From an uncultured Collinsella sp. (GTDB lineage Bacteria > Actinomycetota > Coriobacteriia > Coriobacteriales > Coriobacteriaceae), in assembly GCA_902491765.1 (NCBI GenBank), contig CABUIY010000009.1:19259-83258 (forward strand): a stretch of 64,000 nt of DNA, read 5' to 3'. The position numbers and the translations under genes are program-made. A model generated the notes under the pieces. The model had not been told where the DNA came from and did not search any database. It saw only the letters and a list, made by a program, of their open reading frames with translations. The number at the start of each line of letters is the position of its first letter. Positions within the stretch are counted from its first letter, which is position 1. Shown piece after piece: positions 9,105 through 16,297 of this stretch.

Positions 9105-9125
9105 CTCCCATCATTTGGTACGTCG

Positions 9126-9881
9126 CTATTTTGTAGCTTTTGACGAGCCTCCGCTCGCCTTTTGGTATTCGTCCTTAAAGGCCTTGAACATGCCGCGCGT
9201 CTTGCCGAGCTGCTTGCCCAGTGCGCGACTGCCTTTGTCCACGGCAACCGATCCCTTGTCATCGAGCACCTTGGCGCCCTTCTTGACCTTATCGCCCACC
9301 ACGACGCTTGCCTCGGCAGCCTTTGCGGCGGCGCCGCCCGAATACCCGAGCGACTTGACCTCGTCCGAAACAATCATCGCGCCGTCCGCATAGCCGCGCA
9401 GCATCGTCGGCGGCACCTGCGTGTCACCAACCAAAACACTCGAAGCAGCACCGGCGGTCACATAGAATGCCTGCACGATGCCCGAGCGTGGCTTGAACTC
9501 AACGTCCGAGCAATAGCCCACGACGTCGCCCGATTCCGTGCGCACGTCCATACCGACCCAGATGATGCAATCGTCCAGGTTGATGTCGAGGCGCTTGGCA
9601 GCGGCGGCATCGTACGTGTCCTTGACGTCATCGACCGCAATGGCGCCCTCGTAGACACCAATGGCGTCGAGCGCTACAAATCGGTCGGGACGCTCGATCA
9701 TGCCCGCGATATCGGACTGGCGGACCATAAAGCCGACCACGCGCGTACCACCCGGGGTAAAGACCGGAAAGTGAATCTTTCCGAGCTTTTTAGGGCTGCG
9801 CGGCGTGCCGTCCTTTTTGGTGCGCTTGTCCTCGGTAGGCTTGCGATAGATCTTGGCGCCGACAAAATCCCCGGCGCGCAT
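9126..9881 (-). CDS. PRC-barrel domain protein of unknown role
   Basis: 251 residues. Two PRC-barrel-like stretches are visible, at about residues 30-90 (FTPGGTRVVGFMVRQSDI) and 110-150 (SGDVVGYCSDVEFKPRSG). A Lys-rich C-terminal tail (200-251) has no signal peptide or clear helix. PRC barrels occur in RimM and in membrane-associated photosystem or Mg-sensor proteins, but the function here is not known. Its ATG overlaps the stop codon of the upstream YtxH gene by one base (TAATG), so the two are translationally coupled. Confidence 0.75.
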   Translation of the reverse strand: MRAGDFVGAKIYRKPTEDKRTKKDGTPRSPKKLGKIHFPVFTPGGTRVVGFMVRQSDIAGMIERPDRFVALDAIGVYEGAIAVDDVKDTYDAAAAKRLDINLDDCIIWVGMDVRTESGDVVGYCSDVEFKPRSGIVQAFYVTAGAASSVLVGDTQVPPTMLRGYADGAMIVSDEVKSLGYSGGAAAKAAEASVVVGDKVKKGAKVLDDKGSVAVDKGSRALGKQLGKTRGMFKAFKDEYQKASGGSSKATK

Positions 9882-10270
9882 TATGCCTCGGTCGAGGGCT
9901 CCGCAGCCTCGGTATCAGCCTCGACGGCGTTCTCGACCACGACGTCGGCGGCAGGCGTCACGTTGCCGCCCGAAATGGCGTCGTTGAGCTGCTCGCGCAG
10001 CTGGTCCATGCGCTCGCGGGCCAGATCGACCTTGGCGCGCAGGTCATCGGTCTTGGCGTCGACCATCGGGCCAAAGTCATTCACCGCAGCACGGGCCTCC
10101 TCGGCGCTGTGCTCGTAGGTGTCGCGCATATTGTCCCAGGCGTCGTTGGCGATATCGGCAGCCATGGCGCGGGTCTCGGCGCCCGAGCGCGGGGCCAGAG
10201 CAACGCCGACAATAGCGCCGGCAGCGGCACCAAAAAGTGCGCCGGAGACAAAGCTGAAAGTCTTACCCAT
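9881..10270 (-). CDS. YtxH-domain small membrane protein
   Basis: About 129 residues beginning MGKTFSFVSGALFGAAAGAI, a single Gly/Ala-rich helix. RSGAETR follows, then an amphipathic, charged helix (about 40-95) and an acidic tail. This is the YtxH (gas-vesicle-protein-like) arrangement seen in stress-associated proteins; its molecular role is unclear. I chose the ATG at 10268-10270, which has AGGAGAGG about 8 nt ahead. An ATG two codons earlier is possible, and a longer frame to 10342 lacks a better site. Confidence 0.75.
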   Translation of the reverse strand: MGKTFSFVSGALFGAAAGAIVGVALAPRSGAETRAMAADIANDAWDNMRDTYEHSAEEARAAVNDFGPMVDAKTDDLRAKVDLARERMDQLREQLNDAISGGNVTPAADVVVENAVEADTEAAEPSTEA

Positions 10271-10406
10271 GATCATTCCTCTCCTGCGGGCACGTCGGTG
10301 CCCACCGTTTGAATGCTGTCCATTATACCCGCAGCGCATCACTTGCCGCTCCGCTCATCTGCGTACGGCAAAGGCGCAGGTACGTGATGGTGATAAACGC
10401 GTAGGC

Positions 10407-11240
10407 CTACTCCTGAGGCATAGCCGGCATGGCCATCGTGGCACCCGGGTCCTCGCCGGCGCCGTCCACGAGCGGCAGGCCGCCCTCATGCGCAGGTCCT
10501 GCCGGAACCGTCGCAGCACCGCCAAAGACGGCAGCGGATGCCTCGTGGTTCTCGGCAACCGCGCCCTCGGTATCAATCGCCACCTGGGGCTCGTCGTCAA
10601 AGTTGGGGACGCCCTGGGGCTCGGCGGGAACGGGCTCGGCGGTCGCATCGGCAACGAGCTCGGCGTCGACCGGCACATCGCCCTCGTCAGCGCCCTCGTC
10701 CTCGGCAGCATCTTCGCCGTTCGCAGCGGCGACGGCCTCGCGAGGATCCTTGCCCTCGGCCTCGGCGCGCATGCCCAACACCAGGTTGCGCAGACCCGCG
10801 ACCGTGCCTTCCACGTCGGGGGCAGGCTGGTCGGCGTGCAGGTACGCCCAGTCCATCATAAAGGTGGCCGAAGACAGCGCACCGATGGCCAGCGCGTCGT
10901 CGGGGCACGAAAGCTCAACCTCAAAGACGCGCTCGTCGTGCTCGCTTACGCGCGTGCGGCCGCACGAGATGCTACCGGCAAGACCGGTCTCGTTCATGAG
11001 CTCGACCGTCACATGCTCAAGCAGATGGCAAAGCTCGGTCTGGCCCATGCAGTCCTGGAACTCGCGACCGGAATCACCCAGGCACAGGTGCTTGGCAATC
11101 GCCGGCACCAGGTAATACACGCGCGCCGTGGCCTCGATATCCTCCGAGGTCATGAGCGGCATGCCGGGGTTCACCAGCACATGCGCGCAGATCTTGTCCT
11201 CGCTGACGGTGACCTTAAGGATGTTGAACAGGCCTGCCAT
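10407..11240 (-). CDS. Free-standing cyanophycin-synthetase N-domain-like protein with acidic tail
   Basis: 277 residues. The first about 155 contain CHLLEHVTVELMNETG, then CGRTR and a FEVEL strand. This closely resembles the N-terminal domain of cyanophycin synthetase CphA (pattern HLxEHVALELQ...GRTR). No ATP-grasp or Mur-ligase-like part follows. Residues about 165-277 are a Glu/Ala/Pro-rich, presumably disordered tail. The catalytic domains of CphA are not in this window. The assignment is by motif only. It lies 24 nt downstream of the CNNM/CorC gene and probably shares its transcript. Confidence 0.5.
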   Translation of the reverse strand: MAGLFNILKVTVSEDKICAHVLVNPGMPLMTSEDIEATARVYYLVPAIAKHLCLGDSGREFQDCMGQTELCHLLEHVTVELMNETGLAGSISCGRTRVSEHDERVFEVELSCPDDALAIGALSSATFMMDWAYLHADQPAPDVEGTVAGLRNLVLGMRAEAEGKDPREAVAAANGEDAAEDEGADEGDVPVDAELVADATAEPVPAEPQGVPNFDDEPQVAIDTEGAVAENHEASAAVFGGAATVPAGPAHEGGLPLVDGAGEDPGATMAMPAMPQE

Positions 11241-11264
11241 AACTCTCCCCTACTCTTCCTTGCC

Positions 11265-12638
11265 CTACTCGTCGCCATCGTGCGGATCCACAGAGCCCGC
11301 ACCCGACGCCGCCGGCTTCTCTGCCGAAGACTCGGAATCCTTCTTATCGGTTTCGGCCGGAGCGATCACGCGAATGAGCGAGATGCGCTGGCCACGCATC
11401 GACTGTACCTTGAACTTGTACCCCGCAACCTCAAACACCTCTCCGATGTCGGGCACCGAGTCGCAAAGCTCCAAAATCCAGCCGGCGATGGTCTCATAAT
11501 CATCGCTTTCCTCGAGCGGCCAACCAAGCTCAATCGCGTCATCGCACGAAAAACGCCCATCGACAAGCCACTCGCGACGCGAAAGACGCGTGAGGTACTT
11601 GTTGTCGGGGTCGAATTCATCCTCGATCTCGCCGACAATCTCCTCGACGATGTCCTCGATGGTGATAATGCCGGCCGTGCCGCCGTACTCGTCCACGACC
11701 ACCACGATCTGGTCGTGAGAGGTCTGCATCTCGGACAGCAGCGGCAGGATGTCCTTGGTGTCGGGCACAAAGGTGGCGTCGCGCAAAAAGCCGGCGATGG
11801 GCTGGTCACCCTTGCCGTCGAGCGCGGGTTGGATCAGGTCCTTGATGTGCGCGATGCCGGCGACGTTGTCGGGATCCTCGTGATAGACGGGGATGCGGCT
11901 AAAGCCGGTCTGGCGCATGGTGGACAGCACGTCGGCGACCGTCTCGTCGTCCTCGCACATGGTGGTGTCCACGCGCGGCACCATGACCTCGCGGGCAACG
12001 GTGTCGCCCAGGTCGAAGATCTCGTGGATCATGCGCTTTTCCTCGTCGAGCAGGTCGTCCTGCTCCGAGACCATGTACTTGATCTCTTCTTCCGAGACGT
12101 TCTGGCGGTCGTCGGCACTCTTGATGCGCAGGATACGGGCCAGGCCATCGGAGCAAGCACCAGTTAGCCACACGAGCGGACGGGCGATCTTTTGGAAAAA
12201 CGACAACGGCCCCACAACCTGCTTGGACACGCCTTCGGCGTTGGCCAGGCCGATGCGCTTGGGGACGAGCTCGCCGATCACGATGGACACGAAGGCGACC
12301 GCGACGGTGATGATGACCGGCGCCAGGCCGCGTGCGATGGCGGAGAGCGGCGCGATGCCAAAGCTCATGAGCCACGTGGCGAGCGGGTCGGACAGACTCG
12401 TCGAGGCGACGGCGGACGAGGCGAAGCCCACGAGCGTGATGGCAACCTGGATGGTGGCGAGCAGCTGGTCGGAGTCGGCAGCCAGCTTAATGGCACGCTC
12501 GGCGCGCTTGTCGCCTTCCTCGGCCTCGTGCTCCAACACGGCGCGCTTGGCCGTGGTGAGCGCCATCTCGGACATAGAGAAGTAGCCGTTGATGAGGGTC
12601 AAAACGAGGGTGGTGATAAGGGAGATGGTTATGTCCAT
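11265..12638 (-). CDS. CNNM/CorC-type (HlyC/CorC) transporter-associated protein
   Basis: 457 residues from MDITISLITTLVLTLING. A DUF21/CNNM membrane domain with about four helices (residues 1-190) is followed by two CBS domains (about 205-335; PRVDTTMCEDDETVADVL, ILPLLSEMQTSHDQIVVVVDEYGG) and a CorC_HlyC C-terminal domain (about 350-430). Family members are linked to Mg2+/Co2+ or Na+-coupled Mg2+ efflux; the old name hemolysin C is misleading. The frame continues 80 codons upstream with no CNNM similarity, so I start at the ATG at 12636-12638. The nearest GGAGG is rather distant (about 16 nt). Confidence 0.87.
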   Translation of the reverse strand: MDITISLITTLVLTLINGYFSMSEMALTTAKRAVLEHEAEEGDKRAERAIKLAADSDQLLATIQVAITLVGFASSAVASTSLSDPLATWLMSFGIAPLSAIARGLAPVIITVAVAFVSIVIGELVPKRIGLANAEGVSKQVVGPLSFFQKIARPLVWLTGACSDGLARILRIKSADDRQNVSEEEIKYMVSEQDDLLDEEKRMIHEIFDLGDTVAREVMVPRVDTTMCEDDETVADVLSTMRQTGFSRIPVYHEDPDNVAGIAHIKDLIQPALDGKGDQPIAGFLRDATFVPDTKDILPLLSEMQTSHDQIVVVVDEYGGTAGIITIEDIVEEIVGEIEDEFDPDNKYLTRLSRREWLVDGRFSCDDAIELGWPLEESDDYETIAGWILELCDSVPDIGEVFEVAGYKFKVQSMRGQRISLIRVIAPAETDKKDSESSAEKPAASGAGSVDPHDGDE

Positions 12639-12751
12639 CGGGAGTTTCTCGAACCTCCAAGATTCGGGACGTCGGATTAAAACGTTGGTGGCGCATAGGG
12701 CAGTTGCGCCCGGCGGCCGCTTGGATGGGCCCGCGGGCACAGGCGCGATCG

Positions 12752-13435
12752 CTAGATTACGAAGAGAATCACCGCCATGAACTGGAAGATGCTGCCGGCG
12801 AGTACCCACAGGTGAAACACGCTGTGAAGATAGCGCACGTTTTTGGCGATATAGAACGGCACGCCCGCGGTGTAGCACACGCCGCCGACGGCGAGCAGGG
12901 CAAGTGCCACGGGGTTGAGCAGCGCCACAAGTTCAGGCAGCTTAAAGACAACGAGCCAGCCCATCAGCAGATAGACCAGGCCGCTTACCCAATGCGGCTG
13001 GCGCTCGCGCAGGAAGCACTCGAGGGCGATGCCGATGATGGCGATGGCCCATACGGCAAAGAACAGCACAGCGCCGCCGTCGTTTGCGAGCGTGATGAGG
13101 CAAAACGGCGTATAGCTGCCGGCTATGAGCAGGTAGATGCAGCTGTGATCGATGATGCGAAACACGCGCTTGGCGCGCGCGGGCTGAATCGCGTGGTAGA
13201 GCGTGGAGGCTAGGTATTCGAGGATAATGCTGACGCCATAGACAATCGCCGCGGCCATGTGGGCCGGGCCTCCGCCGCGCAGGGCGGCGAATACGATCAG
13301 GAGCACCAGGCCCGCGATACCCAGCAGGCAGCCGACACCATGGGTGACGGAGTTCATGATCTCCTCACCCACCGTGTAGTGTGGAACGGCCGCGGTCTTG
13401 GGTCGCGGCTTAGAACTGTCGCTCGAATCGGACAT
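12752..13435 (-). CDS. Hemolysin III / PAQR-family membrane protein
   Basis: 227 residues with seven predicted helices. Family signatures are present: STLYHAI after helix 2, DHSCIYLLIAGSYTPF, and the late histidine pair HSVFHLW, which together form the PAQR metal site. Bacterial members (YqfA/HlyIII) have unclear physiological roles; hydrolase-like activity or membrane homeostasis has been proposed for the superfamily. The start is the ATG at 13433-13435 with GGAGG 11 nt ahead. The longer frame begins at a TTG inside that GGAGG. Confidence 0.87.
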   Translation of the reverse strand: MSDSSDSSKPRPKTAAVPHYTVGEEIMNSVTHGVGCLLGIAGLVLLIVFAALRGGGPAHMAAAIVYGVSIILEYLASTLYHAIQPARAKRVFRIIDHSCIYLLIAGSYTPFCLITLANDGGAVLFFAVWAIAIIGIALECFLRERQPHWVSGLVYLLMGWLVVFKLPELVALLNPVALALLAVGGVCYTAGVPFYIAKNVRYLHSVFHLWVLAGSIFQFMAVILFVI

Positions 13436-13543
13436 GCCGGTTACATCCTCCAACGTAAAGAGTTCTCAACACTATATCAAAGCGTCTAGGTACGTGCGAA
13501 ATTTGCACCATACGTGACCCTTTGTTTACCCATTCTTTGCCTG

Positions 13544-13572
13544 TTGACGCATCAACGGCGAACGTCCATAAT
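13544..13572 (+). promoter_or_regulatory. Sigma-70-type promoter of the alpha/beta hydrolase
   Basis: TTGACG (13544-13549) and CATAAT (13567-13572) are separated by exactly 17 nt and sit 50 nt before the start codon. This is the cleanest promoter seen in the window. Confidence 0.7.
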
Positions 13573-13590
13573 GCGCTTGCATTAAATGTT

Positions 13591-13604
13591 GATGTATTAA
13601 CATC
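13591..13604. promoter_or_regulatory. Palindrome in the hydrolase 5' leader
   Basis: GATGT-ATTA-ACATC is a perfect 5-bp-arm palindrome about 20 nt downstream of the predicted -10 box and just before AGGAAAG and the ATG. It could be an operator or leader hairpin. Confidence 0.4.
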
Positions 13605-13621
13605 TTATAGGAAAGCTTCTT

Positions 13622-14587
13622 ATGTCTCAAAACGCACGTTCCCATCGAAAGCTCAAGATAGCCGGCGTCGTTGCGCTGGTGCTCGTTGTCGCGCTGCTAG
13701 GGTTTGCCGGCAACTTCTTGTTCGACTTTGCCCTGAACCCCCAAGCGCCGTACACCATGAAGATGATGCAAGATGGCAAAGACGACAAAAAAGGTGAGCA
13801 GCCGGATGCCGAGGAAACCGAGGCGCGGGCGTGGTTTAAAGAGAATCGCGAGAGCAGCAACCTCACCGCGGACGACGGGACCGAGCTTGCCGCCTGGTAT
13901 TTTGCTGCGTCGGAGAGCACGCACGACTACGCCGTCTGCCTGCATGGATATACCAACGAGCCCATCGGTATGGCCCGATACGTCAAGCGATTCCACGACC
14001 GCGGCATGAACGTACTCGCACCCGCCGCCCGCGCCCACGAGCGCTCCAGCGGCGACTATATCGGCATGGGCTGGCCCGAGCGCCTCGACATCGTCGCATG
14101 GATCGAGCGAATCGTTCAGGCTGACCCCAAGGCGCGCATCCTGGTCTTTGGCGAATCCATGGGCGCGGCGACCGCCATGAACGTCGCGGGGGAATCTCTG
14201 CCCGCAAACGTGAAATGCATTATCGAGGACTGCGGTTATACGAGTGTTTGGGACGAGTTTTCTCTGCAGCTCAAGGACGTGTTCGGCCTGCCCAGCTTTC
14301 CCTTGCTCGATGTAGCAAACTTGGTGTGCAACGTGCGCGCGGGCTACGACTTTCATAAGGCGAGCAGCGTGGAACAGCTCAAGCGCGCGACGGTTCCCAT
14401 GCTGTTTATCCACGGTGACCAAGACACCTTTGTGCCGTACAGCATGCTCGACCAAAACTACGAGGCGTGCGCCAGCAAGGTCAAGCAAAAGCTCACTATC
14501 CATGGCGCCACCCACGCCAAGAGTGCGCAAGTTGACCCCGAGCTCTACTGGAACACAGTCGACAACTTCCTCGACGAGTATTTTTAG
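13622..14587 (+). CDS. Membrane-anchored alpha/beta hydrolase
   Basis: 321 residues. An N-terminal signal-anchor (about residues 12-37) is followed by a charged linker and an alpha/beta hydrolase domain. The nucleophile elbow FGESMGA, the acid in HGDQDTFVP and the histidine in GATHAKS form a complete Ser-Asp-His triad. The CLHGYTNEP oxyanion-loop region is also visible. Predicted to face outward, it could be an esterase or peptidase of the YqkD/BD-FAE-like type; the substrate is unknown. It has its own promoter and an AGGAAAG ribosome-binding site, and ends at a strong terminator. Confidence 0.87.
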   Translation: MSQNARSHRKLKIAGVVALVLVVALLGFAGNFLFDFALNPQAPYTMKMMQDGKDDKKGEQPDAEETEARAWFKENRESSNLTADDGTELAAWYFAASESTHDYAVCLHGYTNEPIGMARYVKRFHDRGMNVLAPAARAHERSSGDYIGMGWPERLDIVAWIERIVQADPKARILVFGESMGAATAMNVAGESLPANVKCIIEDCGYTSVWDEFSLQLKDVFGLPSFPLLDVANLVCNVRAGYDFHKASSVEQLKRATVPMLFIHGDQDTFVPYSMLDQNYEACASKVKQKLTIHGATHAKSAQVDPELYWNTVDNFLDEYF

Positions 14588-14603
14588 GTAAAAAGCAACG
14601 TCT

Positions 14604-14628
14604 GGGGCTTTATCTGGCCCCCTTTTTT
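14604..14628 (+). terminator. Terminator of the alpha/beta hydrolase
   Basis: GGGGC pairs with GCCCC across an 8-nt loop, followed by TTTTTT, 16 nt after the stop codon. Confidence 0.85.
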
Positions 14629-14756
14629 CGGAAGTATGCGGCAAAATCTGGAACTGCCGACCAGACCGCAGTTTTACCAACAATTTATCAGGGGTTTTGT
14701 TGCCAAAAAACGTCGTGTGCTCGGCGGTCTCGAAATTTGCCGCATACTTCCGAAAA
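14625..14756. repeat. Long inverted repeat with perfect 21-nt arms
   Basis: The arm at 14625-14645 (TTTTCGGAAGTATGCGGC...) is perfectly complementary to 14736-14756. Ten nucleotides further in, both sides carry a matching GCCGA segment, so the stem extends imperfectly. It lies between convergent genes, sandwiched by two ordinary terminators. Confidence 0.8.
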
Positions 14757-14791
14757 GCCGCCCGTGAGCGCTGTGCTCACGGGCGGCTTTT
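14753..14791. terminator. Bidirectional terminator between convergent genes
   Basis: AAAAGCCGCCCGTGAGC pairs with GCTCACGGGCGGCTTTT (17 bp, 5-nt loop), giving a T-run on either strand. It ends the minus-strand DUF362 gene. Confidence 0.85.
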
Positions 14792-14839
14792 ACTTACGTT
14801 GCGCTGCTAAAAGAACGCAATTTGTCCAATAACCGGACG

Positions 14840-16045
14840 CTACTTGACCTCGATGAGCTCATACTCGCTCGTGCCCAGGCCAATCTTTTCGGCGTGCGCG
14901 ATGCACACGCGCCAGTCGGTGTCGGGATGCGTGATGCAGAAGGGGTCACGCGCCTGCTCGCCCTCCAGGTGCTCGTGGTTATGCTCCATCTTGGCCGCGC
15001 TATCGGTGAGCTCGGTGTTGGGCAGCGGCTCGGATGCCATGACGGCATCGGCGCAGGCCTGGTCGATGGCGACCGGGTCGAAGCTCGCGAACATGCCGAT
15101 ATCGTTAACGATAGGCGTGTCGTTTTCGGGATGGCAATCGCAGTTGGGGCTGATATCCATGGCGAGCGAGATATGGAAGCTCGGGCGGCCGTCGACAACG
15201 GCCTTGGTGTACTCGGCGATCTTGCAGTTGAGCACGTCGGCCGCGGCCTCATAGCCGGGCTTGATGCAGTCCTGGTTGCATGCCGCAATGCAGCGGCCGC
15301 AGCCCACACAGCGATCGTGGTCGATGGCAGCCACGTGAACCGTGCGGGTGTTGCCGTTGGCAAGCTCGCGCTCGCGGGTATCGTCAAACGAGACGGCGTT
15401 GTGCGCGCAGATCTTTTCGCAGGCGTGGCAGCCCACGCAGTTGGTGGTATCGACATTCGGCTTGCCGGCGGCGTGCTGCTCCATCTTGCCAGCACGGCTG
15501 CCGCCTCCCATGCCCAGGTTCTTCATGGCGCCGCCAAATCCGGCCTGCTCATGGCCCTTAAAGTGGGTGAGGCTGATCACAATGTCGGCGTCCATGAGTG
15601 CCTGGCCGATCTTGGCCTCGTGCACGTACTCGCCGCCCTCGACCGGGACGAGCGCCTCGTCGGTGCCCTTGAGGCCGTCGGCAATGATGATCTGGCAACC
15701 CGTGGCATACGGGGTAAAGCCGTTCTGGTAGGCGGTATCGATGTGCTCGAGCGCGTTTTTGCGGCTACCGACATAGAGCGTATTGCAGTCGGTGAGGAAG
15801 GGCTTGCCGCCCAGCTCCTTCACGACGTCCGCGACGGCGCGGGCGTAGTTGGGGCGCAAAAAGCTCAGGTTGCCCAGCTCGCCAAAGTGAATCTTGATGG
15901 CGACGAACTTGTTCTCAAAGTCGATCTGCTCGATACCGGCGTGACGGATGAGGCGCTTGAGCTTGTCGAGCTGGCTCTCGCGAGCATGCGTGCGCAGGTT
16001 GGTGAAGTACACCTTAGCGGGTGCTGCGGGTGCAGTTGCGGTCAT
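14840..16045 (-). CDS. DUF362 protein with two [4Fe-4S] ferredoxin clusters
   Basis: 401 residues. A DUF362 domain covers about residues 8-180 and 270-370 (AIKIHFGELGNLSFLRP, SLTHFKGHEQAGFGGAMKN). A dicluster ferredoxin insert lies between them: CVGCHACEKIC and CVGCGRCIAAC. Such proteins occur widely in anaerobes and are assumed to handle electron transfer with an unknown partner. GAGGGG precedes the ATG. No operon neighbours are evident, as the adjacent genes are convergent or separated by repeats. Confidence 0.87.
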   Translation of the reverse strand: MTATAPAAPAKVYFTNLRTHARESQLDKLKRLIRHAGIEQIDFENKFVAIKIHFGELGNLSFLRPNYARAVADVVKELGGKPFLTDCNTLYVGSRKNALEHIDTAYQNGFTPYATGCQIIIADGLKGTDEALVPVEGGEYVHEAKIGQALMDADIVISLTHFKGHEQAGFGGAMKNLGMGGGSRAGKMEQHAAGKPNVDTTNCVGCHACEKICAHNAVSFDDTRERELANGNTRTVHVAAIDHDRCVGCGRCIAACNQDCIKPGYEAAADVLNCKIAEYTKAVVDGRPSFHISLAMDISPNCDCHPENDTPIVNDIGMFASFDPVAIDQACADAVMASEPLPNTELTDSAAKMEHNHEHLEGEQARDPFCITHPDTDWRVCIAHAEKIGLGTSEYELIEVK

Positions 16046-16129
16046 AGATCTATCCCCTCGGTCTATATGGCGTTACAGACATAGAGGATGGTACCAGTTA
16101 AAGCAGAGTTAATGTCAAGCGCGGCACCT

Positions 16130-16292
16130 AGTCATTGGGGACAGACTTAAATGACTGAAACCACTCATTGGGGACGGACTTAAATGAGTGCCTCGCCACC
16201 TGGCAGCTAGGGACGTTCCTTTCCTGCCGGCAGCTGGGGACAGTCCTTGCCAGCACGGCCGGCGAACCGGCGAATCGGCAAAGACTGTCCCC
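16130..16292. repeat. Cluster of GGGGAC-core repeats, copy 3
   Basis: Three tandem variants. Two are small hairpins of the form AGTCATTGGGGACAGACTTA..AATGACT and ACTCATT..AATGAGT. A third has GGGGACAGTCCTTGCC (16236-16251) facing its near-perfect complement at 16277-16292 (15 of 16). The cluster ends 6 nt before the FtsX-like gene's stop and probably doubles as its 3' structure. Confidence 0.75.
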
Positions 16293-16297
16293 GATGA

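Noticed and set aside
10119..12167. 682-residue open frame on the plus strand
   Set aside because: It spans three minus-strand genes with clear features (YtxH, CphA-N-like, CNNM) and ignores their boundaries.
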